A stretch of DNA of 64,000 nucleotides from Bacteroidales bacterium M8 (GTDB lineage Bacteria; Bacteroidota; Bacteroidia; Bacteroidales; Muribaculaceae). This document shows positions 18,745-27,049 of this stretch, piece after piece. Within the stretch, counting starts at the first letter, position 1. Every line of letters begins with the position of its first letter. The notes under the pieces are model-generated. The model worked only from the letters and a program-made list of their open reading frames with translations. It made no database searches and was not told where the DNA came from. The stretch lies in the NCBI GenBank assembly GCA_001689495.1, contig LUJS01000052.1:62001-126000 (forward strand), given 5' to 3'. The position numbers and the translations under genes were made by a program.

Positions 18745-19524
18745 TTAGTCAGCGAGATCAAACAATTTTTCAGCGTTTCTCACTGTTATCGCGGCAAGTT
18801 CCTCGACATCCATACCGAGAAAACCGGCCACGGCTTCGGCCGTCTTGACAATGTAAGCACTCTCGTTGCGCTTGCCACGATAAGGTACGGGGGCAAGATA
18901 CGGCGAATCGGTCTCGAGGACCAGACGGTCGGTCGGGATGGCCTTGAGGGTATCCTTCAGCTTGGAGTTCTTGAAAGTGACTATTCCGTTTATTCCGAAA
19001 TAGAAATCGCCGACCGCGCGTATTCTCTCGACATCCTCGATGCTGCCGCCGAAACTGTGAAACACGGCCTTGGGCTTGTGGCTGAATCCGGAAAGGACAT
19101 CGAGCGTGTCATCAAGCCCCTCGCGACAATGGATTATCAGGGGCTTGTCAAGTTCGAGCGCCCATTCGGCCTGCTCCCTGAAAGCAGCAATCTGCCCTTC
19201 CCTGAATGTCTTGTCCCAATAAAGGTCTATGCCGACCTCGCCCACGGCCTTGTAATCGTCCGGCGATGAGTACAGCAAATCCTTAATCTTCGACAGATCC
19301 TCTGTCATATTCTCGCCAATCTCGGTCGGATGGAGCCCCATCGCCATGATGGTGTTGTCGGGATAGCGACCGTGAAGCCGGACAAGCCTGTCGACGGTGC
19401 CGAGATCGACATTAGGCAACATCATGCGGCTGACCCCGGCCTGAATGGCGCGGTCAACCGCAGATGTCTCATCTCCATCAAATTCCTCGAGATAGAGATG
19501 CGTATGCGTGTCAAAAAGTCTCAC
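18745..19524 (-). CDS. TatD-family metal-dependent DNase
   Basis: A 259-residue TIM-barrel hydrolase with metal-binding motifs MRLFDTHTHLYLEEFDGDE, GEVGIDLYWDK, LIIHCREG, AVFHSFGG and RLVLETDSPYLAP. TatD-type enzymes are 3'-5' DNases or related phosphoesterases in the cytoplasm. The exact member (TatD, YcfH or YjjV) cannot be decided. It overlaps the polyprenyl synthase gene by 4 bases and is 26 bases before the NlpC/P60 gene. Confidence 0.94.
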   Translation of the reverse strand: MRLFDTHTHLYLEEFDGDETSAVDRAIQAGVSRMMLPNVDLGTVDRLVRLHGRYPDNTIMAMGLHPTEIGENMTEDLSKIKDLLYSSPDDYKAVGEVGIDLYWDKTFREGQIAAFREQAEWALELDKPLIIHCREGLDDTLDVLSGFSHKPKAVFHSFGGSIEDVERIRAVGDFYFGINGIVTFKNSKLKDTLKAIPTDRLVLETDSPYLAPVPYRGKRNESAYIVKTAEAVAGFLGMDVEELAAITVRNAEKLFDLAD

Positions 19525-20483
19525 TTGTCTCTCGATGCCGATTTGAGCGCCAGATCCATGAAGAAAACACGGGCCTCTGGGCTAAGTTCGAGATGGTCGA
19601 GACACTTTATGGCGGTGTCTATGTAGGCGCTGATCAGTTCGTGTATTCTCTCCGGCAGATTCAGGGTGTTGTAGACCTCCCTGACCTTTGCAATCTTCTC
19701 CTCGGGGGCGATGTCACTGCCGAGCAACGAGCGGATTGTTCCGGTCTTGTCCTCGTTCATCGCCATTATCAGCAGCCAAGTCTTCTTGTCGTTGAGTATG
19801 TCGCCGCCAATGGCCTTGCCGAATGTGGCGGGGTCTCCGTAGGTATCGAGATAGTCATCCTGAAGCTGGAAGGCCAGTCCGAGATTCACGCCATAGTCAA
19901 AGAATCGTATCTGGGTCTCCATAGGAGCATCGGCCATCAGGGCACCCATTGCACAGGCGCATCCAAGCAGGACCGATGTCTTGAGACGAATCATCTCCAT
20001 GTACTCCTCGACGGTGACATCCGTCCTCGTCTCGAAGTCCATGTCAAACTGCTGACCCTCGTATATGTTCATCGCCGTGCCGTTGAACAGTTCGAGCGCC
20101 GTGGCCAGCTTGTCACCGGCCTTGACGGCCAGAAGCATGGTCGATGTCGTCAGCATGGCGTCGCCCGACAGTATCGCGGTCTGCTCGTTCCACTTGACAT
20201 GCACGGTTGGCCGTCCGCGGCGCACGTCGGCCTTGTCCATCACATCGTCATGCAGCAGCGTGAAGTTATGGAACATCTCGATGGCGATGGCCTGATGAAT
20301 GGCTGTCATAGGGTCTTTGCCAAGAGCCTGACAGGCCGCGAGGGTGAGCACCGGACGGAGCCTCTTGCCTCCGCAGTCGAGGGTATATGTGATCGGGTCA
20401 TAGAGGCCTGCGGGTTTCTCGGGCAGGCGCAGTTTTGAGATGGCCTCGCCTATCATGGCGAGATACTGGCTGTAGTCTTTCAC
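19521..20483 (-). CDS. Polyprenyl synthetase (trans-isoprenyl diphosphate synthase)
   Basis: A 320-residue all-helical prenyltransferase. The first aspartate-rich motif is LLHDDVMDKADVRRG and the second is LAFQLQDDYLDTYGD; GGKRLRPVLTLAAC supplies the N-terminal diphosphate-binding residues. It condenses isopentenyl diphosphate with allylic diphosphates. Chain length (farnesyl, geranylgeranyl or longer for menaquinone) cannot be fixed safely from sequence. It overlaps rnr by 4 bases and tatD by 4 bases. Confidence 0.93.
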   Translation of the reverse strand: MKDYSQYLAMIGEAISKLRLPEKPAGLYDPITYTLDCGGKRLRPVLTLAACQALGKDPMTAIHQAIAIEMFHNFTLLHDDVMDKADVRRGRPTVHVKWNEQTAILSGDAMLTTSTMLLAVKAGDKLATALELFNGTAMNIYEGQQFDMDFETRTDVTVEEYMEMIRLKTSVLLGCACAMGALMADAPMETQIRFFDYGVNLGLAFQLQDDYLDTYGDPATFGKAIGGDILNDKKTWLLIMAMNEDKTGTIRSLLGSDIAPEEKIAKVREVYNTLNLPERIHELISAYIDTAIKCLDHLELSPEARVFFMDLALKSASRDK

Positions 20484-22717
20484 TTTCTGCGACGTTTTTT
20501 CTTACCGTGCTGATTGGATAATACTTCTTTGACCGACGACTTGCGGCCCGAACGGTCTCCGCCGTTCAGGTCGTTGCCCTTGTCGTCGACAAGCACAAAG
20601 TCGAGCTGCTTCTTTTCGAGATCGGCCCTTGCCACACGCACGTCCACGTTGTCGCCGAGACGATAGCGGTTATTGTGGCGGCGACCCACGAGGCAATGGT
20701 TTTTCTCGTCAAAGTCATAGAAATCATCGGCGAGGTCGCGCATCGGCACGAGACCCTCACAGAGATTGTCGTTCAGTTCGACATACAGGCCCCATTCGGT
20801 GACACCCGAGATGATGCCCGAGAATGTCTCGCCGAGATGATCCTGCATGTACTCGACCTGCTTGTATTTGATTGAGGCACGCTCTGCGTTTGCGGCGAGC
20901 TGCTCCATTTCGCTCGAATGCTTGCACTGGTCTTCGAGTTTCTGCAGATTCACGCTTCTACCGCCGGCCATATACCTCTCGAGCAGACGGTGAACCATCA
21001 TGTCGGGGAAACGGCGGATTGGCGACGTGAAATGCGTATAGTATTCAAAGCCAAGACCATAGTGGCCAATGTTGTCTGTCGAATATACGGCCTTTGCCAT
21101 TGACCTGATGGCGAGAGTTGCCAGATAGTTCTCCTCGCCGCGGCCTTTCACCTCGGCCAGCATCTTGTTGATGGAGCGGTTTATCTCGCGGGGAGTACCG
21201 GCAGACTTCACCTTGTATCCGAAGTTGCGGGCTATGGCGGCAAGGTCGGCAAGTCTCTGTGCGTCAGGCTGGTCATGCACGCGATAGACAAATGCCTTGG
21301 CTTTGTGGCGCTTGTCCTTCTTCTTGCCTATGAATGCGGCAACCGTGCGGTTGGCGAGCAGCATGAACTCCTCGATGAGCTTGTTGGCATCCTTCGAGAC
21401 CTTGAAGTAGACACCGGTCGGCTTTCCCTCGGGGGTAATGTCGAACTTGACTTCCGCCCTGTCGAAATCCACGGAGCCGTCCTCATATCTTTCCTTGCGC
21501 AAGATCTTGGCCAGTCCGTCGAGCGTGGTGATGGCCTCTACGCAGTCGCCCATGCCGGTCTCGATGACAGATTGTGCCTCTTCATAGCTGAACCGGCGGT
21601 TTGACTTGATGACGGTGCGGGCAATCTTTGAATTGAGCACCCTTGCGTCAGATGTCATTTCGAATATCACCGAGAAAGCCAGCTTCTCTTCGTCGGGACG
21701 GAGCGAGCAGATGCCGTTGCACAGATGTTCGGGGAGCATTGGTACGACCCTGTCGACCAGATAGACCGAAGTCGCACGCTTCTGGGCCTCGCGGTCTATG
21801 ATGGTGTCAGGCTGGACATAGTGCGTCACGTCGGCGATATGCACGCCGACCTCGAACGTGCCGCCGGGCAGCTGACGGAACGAGAGAGCATCGTCAAAGT
21901 CCTTGGCATCGGCCGGGTCGATGGTGAACGTGAGTACATCGCGCATGTCGATGCGGCTTGCAACGACTTCGTCGGTTATGCCGGCATCAATCTTGTCTGC
22001 CGCTTTTTCGACAGCCTGCGGATATTTGTATGGCAGGCCGAACTCTGCGAGGATGGCGTGAATCTCTGTATTGTTCTCGCCTGCGGTGCCGAGAATGTCG
22101 AGCACCTCGCCTGCGGGATTCTTGCTGTCGTCGTTCCACTCGGTGATTCTCACGACTGCCTTGTCGCCTGTCTTTCCACCCTTCAGCTTGGACTTGGGGA
22201 TGAAGATGTCGGTCGCAAGGAACTTGGAGTCGGTCAGCAGGTAGCCGAAATACTTGTCAACCTTGAGAGTGCCGATAAAAGTCTGCTCTTTCTTTTCGAT
22301 AATCTCGACGACCTCGGCCTCTGTCTCCTGCCCCTTGCGGCGGGCGGCGATGTTGACGCGCACCTTGTCGCCGTTGAGAGCATGCATCGAATTGCGCTCG
22401 GCAATGAAGATTGTCTCGCCGTCGGTGTCGGTGATTACGGAGTTCTTGCCGTTGCTTCGGCGCACGAACACTCCCGTAGCCTCGCTTGTGCGCTGGGGCG
22501 ACTTGTATTTGCCCGGAGACACCTCGATGATGTCGCCGTTAAATGCAAGTTCGACCAGTCTCAACGCGACATTGCGCTGCTGCAAGGGGGTTGAGGCCCC
22601 GATGGCATGCGACACCTGCTTGTAATTATATGTATTATTCTCCTGCCTCGACACAAAGTCAGCTATAAGGCTGTCAAGCTGCTGAAGGGCTTTTTTGGAG
22701 TTTGATTTCTTTGGCAT
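20480..22717 (-). CDS. rnr: Ribonuclease R
   Basis: The 745-residue exoribonuclease degrades structured RNA 3' to 5'. It has N-terminal cold-shock domains (GVFVRRSNGKNSVIT; TFIGTLKVDKYFGYL), the RNB catalytic domain with TIDPADAKDFDDALS and HYGLGFEYYTHFTSPIRR, a C-terminal S1 domain (FSGIISGVTEWGLYVEL) and a basic tail ending GKKKRRRK. Length is typical. It opens the seven-gene operon ending in ruvC. No clear TAnnTTTG box stands upstream in the 94-base gap to gyrB. Confidence 0.97.
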   Translation of the reverse strand: MPKKSNSKKALQQLDSLIADFVSRQENNTYNYKQVSHAIGASTPLQQRNVALRLVELAFNGDIIEVSPGKYKSPQRTSEATGVFVRRSNGKNSVITDTDGETIFIAERNSMHALNGDKVRVNIAARRKGQETEAEVVEIIEKKEQTFIGTLKVDKYFGYLLTDSKFLATDIFIPKSKLKGGKTGDKAVVRITEWNDDSKNPAGEVLDILGTAGENNTEIHAILAEFGLPYKYPQAVEKAADKIDAGITDEVVASRIDMRDVLTFTIDPADAKDFDDALSFRQLPGGTFEVGVHIADVTHYVQPDTIIDREAQKRATSVYLVDRVVPMLPEHLCNGICSLRPDEEKLAFSVIFEMTSDARVLNSKIARTVIKSNRRFSYEEAQSVIETGMGDCVEAITTLDGLAKILRKERYEDGSVDFDRAEVKFDITPEGKPTGVYFKVSKDANKLIEEFMLLANRTVAAFIGKKKDKRHKAKAFVYRVHDQPDAQRLADLAAIARNFGYKVKSAGTPREINRSINKMLAEVKGRGEENYLATLAIRSMAKAVYSTDNIGHYGLGFEYYTHFTSPIRRFPDMMVHRLLERYMAGGRSVNLQKLEDQCKHSSEMEQLAANAERASIKYKQVEYMQDHLGETFSGIISGVTEWGLYVELNDNLCEGLVPMRDLADDFYDFDEKNHCLVGRRHNNRYRLGDNVDVRVARADLEKKQLDFVLVDDKGNDLNGGDRSGRKSSVKEVLSNQHGKKKRRRK

Positions 22718-22768
22718 AATGAAAATGATTTAATTCTATAGTAAATTCCCTCTACATATAGAATAAAC

Positions 22769-22797
22769 GAGGGGCGTGATTAGTTCACACACCCCTC
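22769..22797 (-). terminator. Terminator after gyrB
   Basis: Arms GAGGGGCGTG (22769-22778) and CACACCCCTC (22788-22797), one mismatch, 9-base loop, 15 bases past the gyrB stop, followed on the minus strand by a U-rich GTTTATTC. Confidence 0.7.
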
Positions 22798-22811
22798 CGG
22801 TTATGACGTCG

Positions 22812-24755
22812 TCAGGCGTCGATGTTGGCGTAGTTGGCGTTGGCTTCGATGAAGTCGCGACGCGGAGCCACATCCTCGCCCATGAGCATCGAGAAGATTC
22901 GGTCCGCCTCGGCGGCATCGCTTATCGACACCTGTTTCAGCAGACGCTGCTCGGGATCCATGGTAGTGTCGCGTAACTCTTCGGCCGACATCTCGCCGAG
23001 ACCTTTATATCGCTGCACCTTGGTCTTGTCGCCGTTTATGGCTATGAACTGCTGCACCTGTGCTTCGGTCCAGCAATATTCCTCGGCCTTGCCGCGCGTA
23101 CACTTGTACAACGGTGGCGTGGCAAGATAGAGGTAACCTTGCTCGATGACCGGACGCATGCGGCGGAAGAAGAATGTCATCAACAGGGTGGCGATGTGCG
23201 AACCATCGACATCGGCATCGGTCATGATGATTATCTTGTGATAGGCCAGCTTGCTGAGGTTGATTTCCTTGGGGTCCTCGTCCGTGCCTATCGTGACGCG
23301 CAGCGCACGATAAAGGCTCTGTATTTCCTTGTTGTCGAGTACCTTGTGATCCATAGCCTTCTCGACGTTGAGGATTTTGCCTCGCAGCGGCAAAATGGCT
23401 TGAAACGTACGGTCGCGGCCCTGCTTGGCCGTACCGCCTGCCGAGTCACCCTCGACGAGGAAGAGCTCGCAGTCTTCGGCGTGGCGCGACGAGCAGTCGG
23501 CGAGCTTGCCGGGAAGGCCGCCACCGGCCAGAGGCGACTTGCGAAGGATGTTGTTGCGGGCCTTGTATGCGGCCTGACGTGCCTGCGCTGCAAGGGCAAT
23601 CTTCTCGACGATTGTCTTGGCCTGCTTGGGATGTTCTTCAAGATAGTTGCGGAGAGCCTCGCTGACAGCCGACGAGACAGCGCCTGCGACTTCGCTGTTG
23701 CCCAGCTTGGTCTTGGTCTGGCCCTCGAACTGGGGCTCGAGCACCTTGACGGACACGACTGCGGTAAGGCCTTCGCGGAAGTCGTCGCCGGTTATCTCCA
23801 CCTTCATGCGCTCGAGCAGCTTGTTGTCGTCGGCATATTTCTTGAGCGTCGTCGTGAGACCGCGACGGAAACCGCTGAGGTGGGTACCACCCTCAATCGT
23901 GTTGATATTGTTGACAAACGAGTGGACATTCTCGTTGAACGTATTGTTGTATGTCAGGGCCACTTCGACAGGTATGCCCTGACGCTCGGTGGCAAGGTGT
24001 ATCACATCGTCGATAAGCGACTCCTTGTTGGAGTCGATGTACTCTACAAACTCCCTGAGACCGTCTTTCGAATAGAAGACCTCGCGGCGGGGATTCCCCT
24101 CGGCGTCACGCTGTCTCAGGTCGGTCAGTGTCAGCGTTATGCCTGCGTTGAGGTAAGCGAGATCCCTGAGGCGCACGGCCAGAGTATTGTAGTCATACTC
24201 GGTCACGCTGAATATGGTGGGATCGGGCTTGAATATGATGGTCGTGCCGGTCGTGTCGCTCTCCCCTATCACCTTGAGTTCGGTGGTGGGCTTGCCGCAA
24301 GAGTATTCCTGCATGTAGATCTTGCCCGAACGGCGCACCTCGGCGCGAAGATATGTAGAGAGAGCATTCACGCAACTCACGCCCACGCCGTGAAGACCGC
24401 CTGAAACCTTATAGCTGCCCTTGTCGAACTTGCCGCCGGCATGAAGCACGGTCAGCACTACCTCAAGAGCGCTCTTGTGCTCTTTTTCGTGCATGTCAAC
24501 AGGGATGCCGCGGCCGTTGTCGACAACCTTGATCGAGTTGTCCTCGTTGATGGTCACCTCGATGTGAGTTGCATATCCGGCCAGAGCCTCGTCGATAGAG
24601 TTGTCCACAACCTCATAGACCAGATGATGGAGACCCTTGGCACTGATGTCTCCTATATACATGGCCGGACGCTTGCGTACGGCCTCAAGACCCTCGAGCA
24701 CCTGAATGTTGCTGGCGCTATAGGCTTGTTCTTTCTGCTTGTCTTCTTCTGACAT
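22812..24755 (-). CDS. gyrB: DNA gyrase subunit B
   Basis: A 647-residue type IIA topoisomerase subunit. The GHKL ATPase domain has VYEVVDNSIDEALAGYA and VDNGRGIPVDMHEKE with KVSGGLHGVGVSCVNALS; the transducer and Toprim domains follow with ELFLVEGDSAGGTAKQGRDR, PLRGKILNVEKA and MTDADVDGSHIATLL. The Gyr-type C-terminus YKGLGEMSAEELRDTTMDP supports GyrB over ParE. It stands alone, with its own promoter (24833-24863) and terminator. Confidence 0.97.
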   Translation of the reverse strand: MSEEDKQKEQAYSASNIQVLEGLEAVRKRPAMYIGDISAKGLHHLVYEVVDNSIDEALAGYATHIEVTINEDNSIKVVDNGRGIPVDMHEKEHKSALEVVLTVLHAGGKFDKGSYKVSGGLHGVGVSCVNALSTYLRAEVRRSGKIYMQEYSCGKPTTELKVIGESDTTGTTIIFKPDPTIFSVTEYDYNTLAVRLRDLAYLNAGITLTLTDLRQRDAEGNPRREVFYSKDGLREFVEYIDSNKESLIDDVIHLATERQGIPVEVALTYNNTFNENVHSFVNNINTIEGGTHLSGFRRGLTTTLKKYADDNKLLERMKVEITGDDFREGLTAVVSVKVLEPQFEGQTKTKLGNSEVAGAVSSAVSEALRNYLEEHPKQAKTIVEKIALAAQARQAAYKARNNILRKSPLAGGGLPGKLADCSSRHAEDCELFLVEGDSAGGTAKQGRDRTFQAILPLRGKILNVEKAMDHKVLDNKEIQSLYRALRVTIGTDEDPKEINLSKLAYHKIIIMTDADVDGSHIATLLMTFFFRRMRPVIEQGYLYLATPPLYKCTRGKAEEYCWTEAQVQQFIAINGDKTKVQRYKGLGEMSAEELRDTTMDPEQRLLKQVSISDAAEADRIFSMLMGEDVAPRRDFIEANANYANIDA

Positions 24756-24832
24756 TTGTCTTTTTTATATCTTCTGTGTTGTTATCCTGTTGTAGCCTGT
24801 CGGAGAGGTTTTGAAACGGCTGATTTCAGCTA

Positions 24833-24863
24833 CAAAATTACACAAAATAAATGACAGTCGCAA
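24833..24863 (-). promoter_or_regulatory. Bacteroidota promoter for gyrB
   Basis: TTG (24863-24861), 20 bases, TAATTTTG (24840-24833) on the minus strand; leader of about 70 bases. Confidence 0.77.
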
Positions 24864-24961
24864 ATGTAAGGCCAACGATTTTGCCGTTCAGATTAATTTC
24901 AGGGCGTTTTGGCCCGATTATAATATCCCCCTATTGCTAAAGCCCAAAAACCGCCACGGCC

Positions 24962-25738
24962 TCATTCTGCGGCCATTGCCTGCGACAGACGGTGTTCAAG
25001 CTCTGTGGAACTGAGTCTTGTGTCGAGTTTGCCGCGATATGCCACGGAAATGTTTCCCGTCTCCTCGGAGACAACGATGGCAAAGGCGTCTGTGGCCTGC
25101 GATATGCCGAGGGCGGATCTGTGTCGGAGACCGAGCGCTCGCGGCACATTGCGGTCATGGCTGACGGGAAGAATGCAGCCCGCGCTGCGGATGCGGTCGT
25201 GGTCGATTATCATGGCCCCGTCATGGAGCGGTGAGTTCTTGAAGAAGATGTTCTCGATGAGGCGCGAGTTGATGTCGGCGTCGATGATGTCGCCGCTCCT
25301 TTCGTATGATTCGAGCGACATCTCCTGCCTTATCACTATCAGTGCTCCGGTCTTTGCCTTGGACATGTTCATGCACGCATATACTATAGGCAGCACATAC
25401 TTTCGGGTGTCCGAGGGGTCCTGAGACTTGTCATGCCTGAACAGCCCCTTGAGGAAACGCCATCTCTTGTGGTCGCCGAGCTCTACGAGGAAACGCTTGA
25501 TCTGGTCCTGAAACAATATGACGAGCACGAGCAGTCCGATGCTCATGAACTGGTCGAGGATTGACCCCATCAGCTTCAGCTCGAGTATCTGAGAGGTAAC
25601 CAGCCACACCACTATGAACGCCAGCACGCCGAAGAAAATGTTGATTGTCCCGCTCTCCTTCATTATCCTGTAGAGATAGAAGAGAAGCAGAGCCACAATG
25701 GCTATGTCGAAGACGTCGCGAATGCCGAACTGGTCCAC
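24962..25738 (-). CDS. cdaA: Diadenylate cyclase, CdaA/DacA type
   Basis: The 258-residue membrane enzyme makes cyclic di-AMP from two ATP. Three hydrophobic helices (about residues 9-75) precede a DAC domain with the catalytic LHDGAMIIDHDRI and GLRHRSALGISQATDAFAIV motifs (DGA and RHR). Length and layout match CdaA rather than DisA. No CdaR-like partner or GlmM is adjacent. It is 13 bases after folP, the dihydropteroate synthase gene, an arrangement I recall as common in Bacteroidota. The messenger usually governs potassium and osmotic balance and wall integrity. Confidence 0.95.
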   Translation of the reverse strand: MDQFGIRDVFDIAIVALLLFYLYRIMKESGTINIFFGVLAFIVVWLVTSQILELKLMGSILDQFMSIGLLVLVILFQDQIKRFLVELGDHKRWRFLKGLFRHDKSQDPSDTRKYVLPIVYACMNMSKAKTGALIVIRQEMSLESYERSGDIIDADINSRLIENIFFKNSPLHDGAMIIDHDRIRSAGCILPVSHDRNVPRALGLRHRSALGISQATDAFAIVVSEETGNISVAYRGKLDTRLSSTELEHRLSQAMAAE

Positions 25739-25751
25739 CGTAATTGCGTTT

Positions 25752-26591
25752 TTATATTGAAGACTGGTAAATTCTCACTGCCTGTGATGCCTCGAGCACA
25801 TCATGCACGCGGAGTATCGCGGCACCGCGCGTAAGCGCCAGAGTGTTCAATGCCGTCGTCGCGGACAGGGCTTGATCGGGTGTGATTCCGAGAAGGCGGG
25901 TCAGCATTGACTTGCGCGAAACGCCCACAAGCAGAGGCGCGTCAAGGAGCTCGGTAAACAGGCTAAGATTGCGCACCATCTCGTAATTCTGCTCGAGGGT
26001 CTTGGCAAACCCGAATCCGGGGTCTATGATGATGTCCGACACGCCTTTCAGCCTCAGCTCACGCATCTTGACCGAAAGGTCGGCCATAACCTCGGCCGTA
26101 ACGTCCCGATAATCCGTCTTGGTCTGCATGTCCGAGGGCGTGCCGCGCATGTGCATCAATATATATGGTACCCTCAAGGCCGCCACTGCATCAAACATAT
26201 CCGCGTCAAGACTGCCGCCCGAAATGTCGTTGATTATGTCCGCACCGAATTCCGAAACGGCGACTTTTGCCACCTCCGCCCTGAACGTATCGACAGACAC
26301 CGGTATGTCGGGTGCCACCGATCTGACAGCCTTCAGGCCGGTCTCAAGACGGGCCATCTCCTTCTCGGGCGAGACATCGTCGGCTCCCGGGCGCGAAGAA
26401 TAAGCCCCTATGTCGATGAAGTCAGCACCGTCAGAGAGCATCCGCTCTACTTTCTCGCAAACGCTTTCTTCGGTCTGAGTGCGGGATCCGGAATAGAACG
26501 AATCCGGTGTGACATTGACTATCCCCATCACCTGAGGACGTTCATAACGGCGCAACTCGCCTCGGATATTTAGAGTGAACGGGGTGAACAT
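25752..26591 (-). CDS. folP: Dihydropteroate synthase
   Basis: The 279-residue TIM-barrel enzyme condenses the pterin diphosphate with p-aminobenzoate and is the sulfonamide target. It has MGIVNVTPDSFYSGSRT, FIDIGAYSSRPGA, INDISGGSLDADMF, DIIIDPGFGFAKT and LVGVSRKSMLTRLLG. Length is normal and no insertions typical of resistance are obvious. It opens the folP-cdaA pair and has a near-consensus promoter at 26599-26628, so it has almost no leader (about 2-5 bases). Confidence 0.96.
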   Translation of the reverse strand: MFTPFTLNIRGELRRYERPQVMGIVNVTPDSFYSGSRTQTEESVCEKVERMLSDGADFIDIGAYSSRPGADDVSPEKEMARLETGLKAVRSVAPDIPVSVDTFRAEVAKVAVSEFGADIINDISGGSLDADMFDAVAALRVPYILMHMRGTPSDMQTKTDYRDVTAEVMADLSVKMRELRLKGVSDIIIDPGFGFAKTLEQNYEMVRNLSLFTELLDAPLLVGVSRKSMLTRLLGITPDQALSATTALNTLALTRGAAILRVHDVLEASQAVRIYQSSI

Positions 26592-26598
26592 TTCACCG

Positions 26599-26628
26599 CG
26601 AAATTACACATTTTTTGGCACACGGCAA
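26599..26628 (-). promoter_or_regulatory. Promoter for folP-cdaA
   Basis: TTG (26628-26626), 19 bases, TAATTTCG (26606-26599), one mismatch from TAnnTTTG. Its closeness to the folP ATG predicts a very short leader. Confidence 0.6.
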
Positions 26629-26637
26629 AGCATCGGG

Positions 26638-26706
26638 GCTTAAAAAGAATCAGAGGAGTCTCTTCTCACGAAGGAACTCCTCTGCCGTCTTAGCAATAAG
26701 ACTCTA
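26638..26706 (-). ncRNA. Candidate small structured RNA with terminator
   Basis: On the minus strand a TAGGTTTG box (26714-26707) is followed by two hairpins in a row: GTCTTA-TTGC-TAAGAC (26702-26687) and a 9-base stem CAGAGGAGT / ACTCCTCTG (arms 26651-26659 and 26676-26684) with an inner CTTC/GAAG stem. A U-rich ATTCTTTTTAA follows directly. This is the shape of a 60-70 base RNA ending at an intrinsic terminator. No -33 TTG is present. It could instead be the 3' end of a longer transcript from the DUF6377 gene. Confidence 0.4.
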
Positions 26707-26714
26707 CAAACCTA

Positions 26715-27049
26715 ACATAAAAACACATTTACTATTATGCAATTCGTTTCTTATAATCCATGCATCATTCTTAGTACAAATTTCCGATATGATATTTTCT
26801 TGCAATTCCGTTTAGCTTGACATAGGGTCTTTGCCCTGTCTCTATTGCAAAATTAATGAATCGGCGAGGGCAAAGTCAAGTGATAAGGAAGGTGATTGAG
26901 AAAATATAAACACCTAAATATTTTTACAAGTTGACACACTGCATATTAGCGATTTTGAATATAACTAAAAATATAGACAAAATATAGGATGTTACAGGGG
27001 GTGCTGCACTCAAAAAGTGTTGTCGCATGGGATTTTTCCTACTCGGTTT
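26715..27049. other. AT-rich intergenic stretch without recognisable gene
   Basis: No open frame with coding character is visible on either strand between the candidate small RNA and the DUF6377 stop. I see no clear terminator immediately after the DUF6377 gene; the first good one on that strand is the hairpin at 26651-26684. Confidence 0.5.

Noticed and set aside
23139..24404. 421-codon plus-strand open frame across gyrB
   Set aside because: Antisense to gyrB with full Toprim and GHKL motifs; no independent support.
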